Source of the DNA: CAVTPU01 sp963736695
GTDB lineage: Bacteria; Actinomycetota; Actinomycetes; Mycobacteriales; Micromonosporaceae
Reading direction: 5' to 3'
NCBI GenBank assembly: GCA_963736695.1
Contig: CAVTPU010000001.1
Coordinates: 1,302,001-1,366,000, forward strand
DNA length: 64,000 nt
The notes beneath the pieces were generated by a model, which had not been told where the DNA came from, did no database searches, and saw only the letters and a list, made by a program, of their open reading frames with translations. The number at the start of each line of letters is the position of its first letter. Position 1 is the first letter of the stretch. A program made the position numbers and the translations under genes. Positions 9,114 through 17,195 of the stretch are shown here, in pieces.

Positions 9114-9932
9114 CCCGGCGGCGAGTGCCGCGCGCGCGTGGTTGATGCGACGCAGCACCGTGCCGTCGTAGAGGTCGTGCCCGATCCGGACGCTGACGCC
9201 CCCGAGAACACGTGGCTCGACGCTCAGCTTGATGTCGATCTGGCGGTGATAGATCTGCCCCAGCCGCTCGGCGAGCCGCCGCTCCTCGTCGTGTGACAAC
9301 GCCGCGGCGACCGTGACATAGGCGATCTGACGATCGCGCCGGGCGGCCGCGAGCTCCACCAGCCGACTCAGGGATCCGGCGACGTTGCGGCCACCGAAGC
9401 CTTCCAGAGCCAACTCGGCCAGGCGGATCGTCGCCGGAGTCGCCTTGCCCTCGAGCAGCGAACGCACGAGGTGCGCCCGCCGGCTCGCGGGCACCGAGGT
9501 GTTGCCCAGCTCGGCGGCGAGTTCGGGATTGGCGTCGACGAGCTTGCCGAAGCGGAACAGCTCGTCTTCGACGTCGGCGAGCTCCCCGGCGGAGTCGGCG
9601 CTGGCGAGCAGCGCCTCCACTCCGAGGCGTTCGATCGCGTTGAGCAGTTCGCTCGACGACGACCAACGACCCGCGACGACCAACCGAATCAGCGCCGCCG
9701 TGTCTTCGGTGACCTTGCCGTCGAGAAGCGAGCCGAGCAGTTCGGCGCGGTCGGTGCCCGTACGAGCGGGGTCTGACAGCGTCCGACGCAGCCGGGGCTG
9801 GCCCGCCAACAGCCGCGCCACCCCGAGGATCTCGTCGGCGACACCGGCGAGCGGCACCGGCCGCTCACCGGTAACCAGCGTCTCCAACCGCTCGACAGCG
9901 GCGGTGTATGAGTCCCGGCTGACCGGCTCCAT
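9108..9932 (-). CDS. atpH: ATP synthase F1 delta subunit
   Basis: This 274-residue peripheral-stalk subunit joins F1 to the b subunit. It shows the helical N-terminal domain (SYTAAVERLETLVTGERP) and the conserved C-terminal segment VEPRVLGGVSVRIGHDLYDG followed by TVLRRINHARAAL. The length is typical of actinobacterial delta, which is longer than the E. coli protein. It reads cleanly and abuts atpF, whose stop overlaps its start region at 9932. Confidence 0.95.
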   Translation of the reverse strand: MEPVSRDSYTAAVERLETLVTGERPVPLAGVADEILGVARLLAGQPRLRRTLSDPARTGTDRAELLGSLLDGKVTEDTAALIRLVVAGRWSSSSELLNAIERLGVEALLASADSAGELADVEDELFRFGKLVDANPELAAELGNTSVPASRRAHLVRSLLEGKATPATIRLAELALEGFGGRNVAGSLSRLVELAAARRDRQIAYVTVAAALSHDEERRLAERLGQIYHRQIDIKLSVEPRVLGGVSVRIGHDLYDGTVLRRINHARAALAAGH

Positions 9933-10478
9933 CAGGCACGCCCCCCGGCCGGAGCGGTCTCCAGCTCGGTGAGGAAGCGGTCGACGGTGCCCTTGCGGCG
10001 GGCCTCTTCCTCCAGCGACTCGCCCACGATCTTGCTCGCGAGGTCGACGGCCAGCGACCCCACCTCGGTGCGCAGATCGCGGATGAGGGTGGCGCGCTCC
10101 GCCACGAGTTGTTCCTTGCCCGCGGCGATGATGCGGTCGGACTCTTCGCGAGCCTTGGCGAGCACGTCGGCGCGGATGCCCTCGGCGTCGACGCGGGCGT
10201 CTTCACGGATGCGGTTCGGCTTCGGTTCGAGCCTCGGCGAGCTGCGCCTTGTATTGCTCGAAGAGCGCCTCCGCCTCCGCTTGTCGGGTCTCGGCCCGGG
10301 CGATGCCGCCCTCGATCGCGTCGACCCGCGCCTCGAATGTCTGCTCCATCCGGGGGAAGACGAACTTCATCAGGACGAAGCACAGCACGCCGAACGCCAC
10401 ACCGCCGACCACGATCTCCTCCCAAATCGGCAGGATCGGGTTAGGGGTGTGCGCGCCGCCCTCAGCGAGGAAAAGCAT
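9932..10478 (-). CDS. atpF: ATP synthase F0 subunit b (one apparent frameshift)
   Basis: This is the membrane-anchored stator stalk. The N-terminus has one membrane helix (GVAFGVLCFVLMKFVFPRM) followed by the long charged helix with ARAETRQAEAEALFEQYKAQ. The frame then changes near 10210, where an extra base turns EANRIREDARVDAEG into a premature stop, and continues with LAKAREESDRIIAAGKEQLV to the end. Combined length, about 182 residues, fits actinobacterial AtpF. Confidence 0.9.
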
Positions 10479-10502
10479 GGATAACCTCCCAGTCGGGCAG
10501 GA

Positions 10503-10730
10503 CTACTCGCCGGTGAAGACGAAACCGAACGCGATGCCGAGCAGCGCGAGCGCCTCGACCACCGCGAAGCCGATCCAGACATAGGGCAGGGTGATGCGGC
10601 CCGACTCGGGCTGACGCGCGGTCGACTGGATGTAGGACGCGAAGATGATTCCCACACCGATGCCGGGGCCGATGGCGGCGAGGCCGTATCCGATCGCGCT
10701 GAGGCTGCCACTGACGGCGGCGATGTCCAT
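10503..10730 (-). CDS. atpE: ATP synthase F0 subunit c
   Basis: This is the proteolipid forming the proton-driven c-ring. The 75 residues are a two-helix hairpin: glycine-rich helix 1 (AIGYGLAAIGPGIGVGIIFA), the polar loop ARQPESG, and helix 2 with the proton-binding Glu59 in VVEALALLGIAF. A Shine-Dalgarno-like AGGAGG lies before the ATG. It reads without a frameshift. Confidence 0.97.
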   Translation of the reverse strand: MDIAAVSGSLSAIGYGLAAIGPGIGVGIIFASYIQSTARQPESGRITLPYVWIGFAVVEALALLGIAFGFVFTGE

Positions 10731-10803
10731 TGCTGGTTTCCTCCTGGTTATCGCGCGTGAGGCTCACGCGCAGACGACGATGATCTGGACACACTGCTGA
10801 GGA

Positions 10804-11596
10804 TCAGTGTTCCTCAGCGAGCGCTCCTTGGACGTAGCTTGAGGTCAGGACGACGAAGACATATGCCTGCAGCATCGCCACCAAGGCCTCCAAGAAGGTC
10901 AACGCGAGCGCCATCGCCCAGGAAAGCAGCGACAACGGCTTGACGGCAATGGCGTTGGCACCGAGCAGCGCGAAGCCGCCGAGGGTGAAGACCAGCAGGA
11001 TGATGTGCCCGGCGAACATGTTGGCGAACAGACGCAACGCGAGCGTGACCGGCCGCACGATGAACGTCGAGAAGAACTCGATCGGGATCAGCAGCGGCAA
11101 CACGAACCACGGCGCGGGCGGCACCAGCGCGTGCTTGACATAAGTGACGAACCCGAAGCGCCGGATTCCGACGTAGTTGAACATCACGTAGCTGATCACC
11201 GCGAAGATCACCGGGAAGGCGATGTGCGAGTTCGGCGAGATCTGCACGAACGGCAGGATGCCGAAGAGATTCGTCAACAGAATGAAGACCAGCAGCGTGG
11301 TCAGATAGGGCGCGAACCGCACCCCGTCGCGACCGATCATCTCCTTGGCGATGTTCTCCCGCGTGAAGCCATAGATCGACTCGGCGATCCACTGCGCCTT
11401 CGTCGGCACGAGCTTCGGATTGCGATAGGCCATCAGGAAGAAGACCATGATCACCGCGACGCGCGACCCAGGCCAGCACAGTGAACTTGGTGAGCCAGTA
11501 GCCGGTGCCGTCGATCAGGGACGGCGGGTAGAACTCCTCCACACTCGGTGGAAACGGAAGGTCGCCCCGCACCGGAGCGATCGCCTGTGGAATCAC
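10804..11596 (-). CDS. atpB: ATP synthase F0 subunit a (one apparent frameshift)
   Basis: This proton-channel subunit has about six membrane helices. The N-terminal piece starts MIPQAIAPVRGDLPFPPSVE and reaches TKFTVLAWVA. An extra base near 11460 shifts the frame, and the rest continues from VIMVFFLMAYRNPKLVPTKA to ALAEEH. The essential arginine is in VTLALRLFANMFAGHIILLV. Full length after correction is about 264 residues, as expected. Confidence 0.9.
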
Positions 11597-11611
11597 CGTT
11601 TCCCTTCCACG

Positions 11612-11842
11612 TCAGGCGCCGAGTCGGCGCACGATCAGATAGACGCCACCCGCCGCACCGAGGACCGCGCCGATCGCCGTCGCGATGCCACCGGAGTGCA
11701 TCCAGCGGTCAACCAGCCAGCCGACTCCGCCCCACACCATGATCCCACCGATGAGATAGGCGACCGCGGTCCAGCCTTGGTCCGCACCGGACGGTGCGCC
11801 GCCATCTTCACGGGGACGTTGGGGGGGAGGGTCTCCAGCCAT
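11612..11842 (-). CDS. AtpZ/AtpI-like small membrane protein
   Basis: This 76-residue protein has two predicted membrane helices (AVAYLIGGIMVWGGVGWLVD and TAIGAVLGAAGGVYLIVRR). It resembles the AtpZ/AtpI proteins encoded upstream of atpB that assist F0 assembly or ion supply. It lies 15 bases upstream of atpB on the same strand, which supports membership of the operon. Confidence 0.75.
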   Translation of the reverse strand: MAGDPPPQRPREDGGAPSGADQGWTAVAYLIGGIMVWGGVGWLVDRWMHSGGIATAIGAVLGAAGGVYLIVRRLGA

Positions 11843-12085
11843 GACGGGCGAACCATATCAGCCGCTGGGCGGCGCCCATGCCGCGACCCCCGCGCGGGAC
11901 ACGCGTGGGTGAACACCGAGGTTCTCAGAGGCCAACAGATTACTCCCGGTCCGGGGGGCGATGTCCACACGGGTTCGCAATCGCCGTCAACCCGTCACGA
12001 TCAATCATTGACCTGCGCGTTTGACCAAACCTCGGAGATAGCGTTTCCTGGATGTGACGCATCCCTCAACTCCCGGAGGTCAGCC

Positions 12086-12571
12086 GTGCGCCGCGCCCTG
12101 TCGTTGAATCCATTCGCCGGCGCCGCCACGGCGCTGGTCGCTCTGCTCGGCCTCTCCGCGTGCCAGCCCGCGACGGTCTCCGACACCACCCGACGACTCA
12201 GTTGTCAGGTCCTCGTCGACGCTCCGGAGCGGGACAACGACGCCGCGCCGAAGAAGATCGTCACCCGGGTGCGCTACTACTGCGACCCACCCGGCATGGA
12301 CCGGCTCGCCCTCACCCTGCGCCTGCAACGGCAAAACGCCCGAGGCGGATGGTCCACTGTCGCCACCACCGCCGTCAACGCGAAGAAGGCTCAGACCACA
12401 CCGCCAGATAAAGGCTTTTACCGGGTACGGGAGCTGGCCGTCCGATGCTCAGACGGCGTGTTCCGCGCTCAGGTCGTCGGCTCCAGCAAGGGGCGCGGCG
12501 TCAACGCCAGCTATGACTCGATCGGGCCGCGCACCTTCGACCCCTGTAAGCCGAGCCTCTTCGCCTCCTGA
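12086..12571 (+). CDS. Putative secreted lipoprotein, hypothetical
   Basis: This 161-residue protein has a lipoprotein signal: basic start RRALSLNPF, a hydrophobic stretch, and the lipobox LSAC. The mature part has several cysteines and no family I recognise. I chose the GTG at 12086 because GGAGGT lies 6 bases upstream. It is encoded opposite to, and between, the AtpZ-like gene and the AtpI-like gene, facing the latter 50 bases away. It therefore interrupts what is otherwise a single-strand operon. Confidence 0.7.
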   Translation: MRRALSLNPFAGAATALVALLGLSACQPATVSDTTRRLSCQVLVDAPERDNDAAPKKIVTRVRYYCDPPGMDRLALTLRLQRQNARGGWSTVATTAVNAKKAQTTPPDKGFYRVRELAVRCSDGVFRAQVVGSSKGRGVNASYDSIGPRTFDPCKPSLFAS

Positions 12572-12620
12572 AGCGTGCACCCCTGAGGCGTGATCCCTTG
12601 AAGCGTGATCCCCTGAGGTG

Positions 12621-13151
12621 TCAGACGCTGGGGTCGCGCAGCTCGGGTGGGCACGCGGGCCCGACATAGGGGTGCGAGGTCCGCACGGTCCACCAGATCG
12701 TCGCGGCGGTCCACACGACGACCGCCGTGACGATCCCCATCGCCATCGCCTTCGCGCCCGACCAACCGGCTGCCTCGATCGCGAGCAGCATCGCCCCGAA
12801 GAGGCTGAACTTCGTCACATACATCGCCATGCCGATGGGAAAGACGAGCCGCGGATTGACGCTGTCGGCCCAGCCGATGGCCAGCGTCGACGCGGCATAA
12901 CTCGCGGTCACCAGCCCCACCCCAGCGGCCGCTCCGGCTGCGGCGCTGACTCCGCCAACGAGTGCCGCGATGCCTGCGGCGACGACCGCGATGACCACGC
13001 ACAGCGGCAGGATCACCCACAGGTGGCGCACTCGTGGGCCGACTCCGCCACCGGAACTGGGCGGGCCGGACGCCGATTCAACGCGACTCGACTGTAGCTC
13101 CGACTGCGACTGTGGCTCCGACTGTTCCGACGGTGACCGCGTCCCCATCAT
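12621..13151 (-). CDS. AtpI-like four-helix membrane protein
   Basis: This 176-residue protein has a polar, serine/glutamine-rich N-terminus and four hydrophobic helices, starting at VRHLWVILPLCVVIAVVAAG and ending at TAVVVWTAATIWWTVRTSH. Size, topology and position upstream of atpB match the ATP synthase subunit I-like proteins of actinobacteria. It overlaps the upstream phosphatase gene by 4 bases, implying translational coupling. The role in F0 assembly is inferred from the family. Confidence 0.75.
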   Translation of the reverse strand: MMGTRSPSEQSEPQSQSELQSSRVESASGPPSSGGGVGPRVRHLWVILPLCVVIAVVAAGIAALVGGVSAAAGAAAGVGLVTASYAASTLAIGWADSVNPRLVFPIGMAMYVTKFSLFGAMLLAIEAAGWSGAKAMAMGIVTAVVVWTAATIWWTVRTSHPYVGPACPPELRDPSV

Positions 13152-13816
13152 GATCTACGCGGGCCGGTGGGCGAATCCGCTGCGGTGAGTGCCGCAGCGA
13201 GTGGCGTCATGGTTCGCTCGATGAGGTCGGCGACCCGTGCGAAGGCTCGATCGTCCATGCCCCACGGGTCGTCAAGGTCGTCTGAGCGTCGCGACGCCGC
13301 GCGCTGGTCGCCGCTCGAGCCCCACACCGCGCCCCCGTCACGTGCGGCGTCGGCGGCGACGACGAGCGCGGTGCCTCGATCGTGGGCGCCCTGTGCGGCG
13401 TCGGCGTCGCCGGACGGCCATGGCGGCAGCACCGTGAGGTCGATTGCGGTGAGTAGCCGTCCCAGTTCGCCGAGCACGAACGTGCGGGCGACCGCGTCGG
13501 GGCGCAGGCTCCCGACGAACTCGACCTGCTCGGCGGTGGCGCAGACGATGAGGTCGGACAGGTCGACGAGTTCTCCGGCGAGGTGACGCGCCCGGAAGTT
13601 GGTGGCGTCGCCGCCTCGCTCGCGGATCTGGCGCGCGGCGGGCGCGTTCATCGGTTCGCCGACATGCCACGGGCCGGTGCCGGCCCCGTGGTTGAGATAG
13701 AGCTGATCGGCGGCGACTCCGACATGGTGGCGCAGCCGCTGCGCGAGCAGTCGTTCCGACATCGGCGAACGGCAGATGTTGCCCACGCAGACGTGAAGGA
13801 TCGTGAATGGCGGCAC
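13148..13816 (-). CDS. Low-molecular-weight protein-tyrosine phosphatase family
   Basis: The active-site loop CVGNICRS starts at Cys10 with Arg16, following the C(X)5R rule, and the acid motif DPWG appears near the C-terminus. At 222 residues it is longer than classical LMW-PTPs because of an insertion before DPWG. It lies 9 bases after the threonylcarbamoyl-AMP synthase gene and overlaps the AtpI-like gene, an arrangement seen in actinobacteria. Substrates are unknown. Confidence 0.88.
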   Translation of the reverse strand: MPPFTILHVCVGNICRSPMSERLLAQRLRHHVGVAADQLYLNHGAGTGPWHVGEPMNAPAARQIRERGGDATNFRARHLAGELVDLSDLIVCATAEQVEFVGSLRPDAVARTFVLGELGRLLTAIDLTVLPPWPSGDADAAQGAHDRGTALVVAADAARDGGAVWGSSGDQRAASRRSDDLDDPWGMDDRAFARVADLIERTMTPLAAALTAADSPTGPRRS

Positions 13817-13824
13817 CGGGGTTC

Positions 13825-14541
13825 CTATTCCGTCTCGGGCGCGACGATCGCGGGAGTTGCCGCGATCTGCGGCATGGCCGGCAGGAACGGTTGTGCCACC
13901 GTGAACGGTTGCAGATCTGGCACCACTTCGTGGAGCCGGTCAAACGAGATCGCTCCGTCTCGGACGACCCGTGGCACCGCCGTGGTGCAGTCGACGATCG
14001 TTGACGGAATCGGGTCGGGGCACGGGCCGGACTCCAGATAGGTGCTCACGGCGTACCCGAGTTGGTTTCTCGCCTCGACCGCGGTGACTGCCGGCGGCAT
14101 GCCGGTGCGGTTGGCGCTCGAGACGGCGAGCGGCCCGGTGTGTTGCAGCACCTCCAGCGCGACGGGGTGCAGCGGCATCCGCACCGCGACCGTGCCATAG
14201 GCGTCGCCGAGCTCCCATTGCAGGGTCGGGGCTTGTTCAACGACGAGCGTCAGTGCGCCGGGCCAGAACGCCTCGACGAGGTCACGCGCGGCGCGGGGCA
14301 GCGAGAAGACCAGTCCTTCGAGGGTCTGCCGGGAGCCGACAAGCACCGGTGGGGGCATGTGCCGCCCTCGTCCTTTGGCGTTGAGCAACGCGGTGACGGC
14401 CCATGGTTTGAACGCGTCGGCGGCGATGCCATACACCGTGTCGGTGGGCAGCACCACAAGGTCACCTCGGCCGATGTGTTCAACAGCGGCGCGGATTCCC
14501 CAGTCGCGTTCCGCGACGGTGCGGCAGTCATAGAGCATCAC
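13825..14541 (-). CDS. L-threonylcarbamoyladenylate synthase (Sua5/YrdC/YwlC family)
   Basis: This enzyme makes threonylcarbamoyl-AMP for the t6A37 modification of ANN-decoding tRNAs. The 238-residue protein shows VVLPTDTVYGIAADAFKP, the basic RNA/nucleotide segment NAKGRGRHMPPPVLVG, AFWPGALTLVVEQAP and the SSANRTG motif. It overlaps prmC by 4 bases, so the two are translationally coupled. Confidence 0.93.
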   Translation of the reverse strand: MMLYDCRTVAERDWGIRAAVEHIGRGDLVVLPTDTVYGIAADAFKPWAVTALLNAKGRGRHMPPPVLVGSRQTLEGLVFSLPRAARDLVEAFWPGALTLVVEQAPTLQWELGDAYGTVAVRMPLHPVALEVLQHTGPLAVSSANRTGMPPAVTAVEARNQLGYAVSTYLESGPCPDPIPSTIVDCTTAVPRVVRDGAISFDRLHEVVPDLQPFTVAQPFLPAMPQIAATPAIVAPETE

Positions 14542-15554
14542 GTCCGCAAGTCTGCCACCCGCCCGCTTGGTGCGGCCCGGCTGGCTGTCGTGAACCGTGG
14601 CCGGCCGGCGAGGTCGGGGTGGTGGGAAACCCCGACGAATCGCCCATCTGCAGTGAGCAGGTCAGCAATCGCCGCACTCTGGGTCTCGCCGTGTTCGATC
14701 GCCAACGCCCCACCTGGGCGCAGCAACACGGCGGCCCGGGTGATCAGCGGACGGATGACGTCGAGCCCATCGGGACCGCCGAAGAGCGCCCGATGCGGGT
14801 CGTGCCCGGCGACCTCCGGGGGCAGGTCGGATGCGTCGGCGGCGGGAACGTAGGGCGGGTTGGTGAGGACCAGATCGACCCGTCCGTCCAATTGCGATAG
14901 TACGCCGAAGCTCGTCGCGTCTCCCGCGACCACCTCAACCCCCCGTGGTTCGGCATTGCGACGCAGCCACGGCAGCGCGCGCTGGTCGCACTCGACCGCG
15001 AACACCCGCACGGTGTGCGCGGTCGAGCCGGTCGCGTTGGTCGATCTCAGCAGGGGCGGCGCCTCGCTGGCGACCGACGCGGCGACCGCCCCCGATCCGG
15101 AGCAGAGGTCGACGACGACAATCTCGGACGTCACAGGCTCTGACGCCATGCGCTCTGATCCCACATGCGCCGAGACCACCGTCGGGTGTTCCCGCAGCCA
15201 GTTCAGACCCCACTCCACGAGGGACTCCGTCTCGGGTCGGGGAATGAAGACTCCGGCGCCCACGGCGAGGTCGAGATAACGAAATGGTGCGGTGCCGGTG
15301 AGATATTGCAGTGGGATTCGGCTGGCCCGTTGGCGCACGAGGGCTTCGAAGCTCTCACGTTGCATGGGGGTGAACCCATTCGACGCCGGGAGCGCTCCTG
15401 GCGCGATGTCGAGCACGTGTGCCGCGAGCAGTCGCGCGTCGACGGCGGGGGACTCGACACACGCGGCCCGCAGTTGTCGGGTCGCCCAGTCCACCGCTTC
15501 CCTCACCGGCCACTGTGGATTGTCCGCAGTGGCCGGTGGCAGACCACCGCCCAT
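14538..15554 (-). CDS. prmC: Release factor glutamine methyltransferase
   Basis: This enzyme methylates the GGQ glutamine of release factors. The 338-residue protein has a helical N-terminal domain (RIPLQYLTGTAPFRYLDLAV), the SAM-binding region VVDLCSGSGAVAASVASEAP and the catalytic NPPY in DLVLTNPPYVP. A proline-rich insertion between them is longer than usual. It overlaps prfA, its substrate gene, at 15554. Confidence 0.93.
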   Translation of the reverse strand: MGGGLPPATADNPQWPVREAVDWATRQLRAACVESPAVDARLLAAHVLDIAPGALPASNGFTPMQRESFEALVRQRASRIPLQYLTGTAPFRYLDLAVGAGVFIPRPETESLVEWGLNWLREHPTVVSAHVGSERMASEPVTSEIVVVDLCSGSGAVAASVASEAPPLLRSTNATGSTAHTVRVFAVECDQRALPWLRRNAEPRGVEVVAGDATSFGVLSQLDGRVDLVLTNPPYVPAADASDLPPEVAGHDPHRALFGGPDGLDVIRPLITRAAVLLRPGGALAIEHGETQSAAIADLLTADGRFVGVSHHPDLAGRPRFTTASRAAPSGRVADLRT

Positions 15555-16645
15555 CAGCCCCGCCGGGTCAGCTCGGTCTGACCGGCGAGGCGCGCGGTGC
15601 GGTCCGCGTCGGTGAGCGCGTCGAGCACCCCGTCGAGATCACCACCGACGGCTAGGTCCAGGTTATAAGCGGTGTAACCGATGCGGTGATCCGAGATGCG
15701 GTTCTGGGGAAAGTTATAGGTGCGGATGCGCTCGCTTCTGTCCACAGTGCGCACCTGGGCACGCCGGGCGTCGGAGGCGGCCGCGGCGGCCTGTTCCTGC
15801 GCGAGTTGGGCGATTTTGGCGCGCAGCATGCGCATGGCGCGGTCCTTGTTCTGCAACTGAGACCGTTCGTTCTGGCAGCTGGCCACGATGCCCGTGGGCA
15901 GGTGAGTGATCCGCACGGCCGAGTCGGTGGTGTTGACCGACTGCCCACCGGGTCCTGACGAACGAAAGACGTCGATGCGCAGATCGCCGTTGTCGATCTC
16001 GACGTCGGCCTCCTCGACTTCGGGTGTGACCAGCACTCCAGCGGCCGAGGTGTGGATGCGGCCTTGGGATTCCGTGGCCGGCACGCGCTGCACTCGGTGC
16101 ACTCCGCCCTCCCACTTCAGCCGCGACCACACGCCATAACCACCCTCGGGCACTCCCCGGGTCTTGACAGCGAGCGCGACGTCCTTGACTCCGCCGAGGT
16201 CGGACTCCTGATGGTCGAGCACCTCGGTGGTCCACCCGCGACGCTCGGCATATCGCTGATACATCCGCAGCAGGTCGCCGGCGAACAGCGCCGACTCCTC
16301 GCCGCCCTCACCGGCCTTAATCTCGAGGATCACGTCTTTCGCGTCGTCGGGGTCGCGGGGGGCGAGCAGTTCGGCGAGCTTCGACTCGATCGCCGGGACG
16401 CGCTCGGCGAGCTCCTCCGCCTCGACGGCGAAGGCGGAGTCTTCTGCGGCGAGTTCCCTCGCCGCAGCCAGGTCGGCGCGGGCGTGCTCGAGCTCGGTGG
16501 CGGCCTTGTGGATCGGGGTGAGTTCTGCGAATCGGCGGCCCACCCGACGAGCCACGGCCTGGTCGGCGTGGATCGACGGGTCGGCGAGTCGGCGCTCCAG
16601 CTCGGCGTATTCGTCGAGCAGAGCCCCCAGACGGTCGGTCCCCAC
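15554..16645 (-). CDS. prfA: Peptide chain release factor 1
   Basis: RF1 recognises UAA and UAG. The catalytic SSGPGGQSVNTTDSAVRITH loop is present, and the RF1 anticodon-mimic region has PATESQGRIHTSAAG, a P-x-T motif rather than the SPF of RF2. I prefer the GTG start at 16643-16645, giving a protein beginning VGTDRLGALLDEYAEL, because GAGAGGAAGGG lies just upstream. A longer start exists but adds an unconserved, cysteine-containing tail. Confidence 0.94.
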   Translation of the reverse strand: MGTDRLGALLDEYAELERRLADPSIHADQAVARRVGRRFAELTPIHKAATELEHARADLAAARELAAEDSAFAVEAEELAERVPAIESKLAELLAPRDPDDAKDVILEIKAGEGGEESALFAGDLLRMYQRYAERRGWTTEVLDHQESDLGGVKDVALAVKTRGVPEGGYGVWSRLKWEGGVHRVQRVPATESQGRIHTSAAGVLVTPEVEEADVEIDNGDLRIDVFRSSGPGGQSVNTTDSAVRITHLPTGIVASCQNERSQLQNKDRAMRMLRAKIAQLAQEQAAAAASDARRAQVRTVDRSERIRTYNFPQNRISDHRIGYTAYNLDLAVGGDLDGVLDALTDADRTARLAGQTELTRRG

Positions 16646-16776
16646 CGTCCCTTCCTCTCTGCTGTTCGGCGCACTCGCGCACGGATCTGCTGTTCGGCGC
16701 ACCCGCGCAGGTCGCGTTCAGTGACACGAGGCGCGCACGGGACCATGACTGTCACGACATGACTGTCATGACACGT

Positions 16777-16822
16777 CGGCGGCGCCCGGTGCGATCGTTG
16801 CCGATCGCACCGGGCGCCGCCG
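16777..16822 (-). terminator. Strong hairpin between rpmE and prfA
   Basis: A perfect 21-bp stem, cggcggcgcccggtgcgatc plus one base against its complement, closes on the 4-base loop ttgc. No long T-run follows, as is common in high-GC actinobacteria. It lies 7 bases after rpmE and probably ends the rho-rpmE transcript before prfA. Confidence 0.8.
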
Positions 16823-16829
16823 GTTCACG

Positions 16830-17063
16830 CTATTTCGCGGACTTCTTGGCCCTTGGCTGCACGTTGGCGTATTTCTGCTGGAACTTCGCCACTCGCCCAG
16901 CGGTGTCGAGCACTCGCTGTTTGCCGGTGTAGAACGGGTGGCACATGTTGCAGGTCTCGACGTGGATCTGCCCGCTCTTGGCCGTGCTGCGGGTGGCGAA
17001 CGTATTGCCACATGAGCACGTGACGTTCGTCACGTCATACTGCGGGTGAATGTCGCGCTTCAT
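16830..17063 (-). CDS. rpmE: 50S ribosomal protein L31, zinc-binding form
   Basis: The 77-residue protein starts MKRDIHPQYDVTNVTCSCGN. It keeps the four zinc ligands Cys16, Cys18, Cys38 and Cys41 (CNMCHPFYTGK), marking the zinc-containing paralogue rather than the zinc-independent one. The start is set by family length; an upstream in-frame start adds unconserved sequence. It lies downstream of rho on the same strand. Confidence 0.96.
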   Translation of the reverse strand: MKRDIHPQYDVTNVTCSCGNTFATRSTAKSGQIHVETCNMCHPFYTGKQRVLDTAGRVAKFQQKYANVQPRAKKSAK

Positions 17064-17195
17064 GATCGGTCCTCTCTCTGTGGTCGCCGGGTCGCCGCGC
17101 GGATGCGGGCGTGAACCGGAACCTGGACGGTGCCTTGAGTGTGCCATGCCCCGAGATCACACCGTCGGGGCATGGCAACCACGTGTCGAGCCCGC

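Noticed and set aside
16777..16822. A regulatory RNA or riboswitch before prfA
   Set aside because: The sequence is a single perfect 21-bp stem with a 4-base loop. That fits a terminator and shows no aptamer-like branching.
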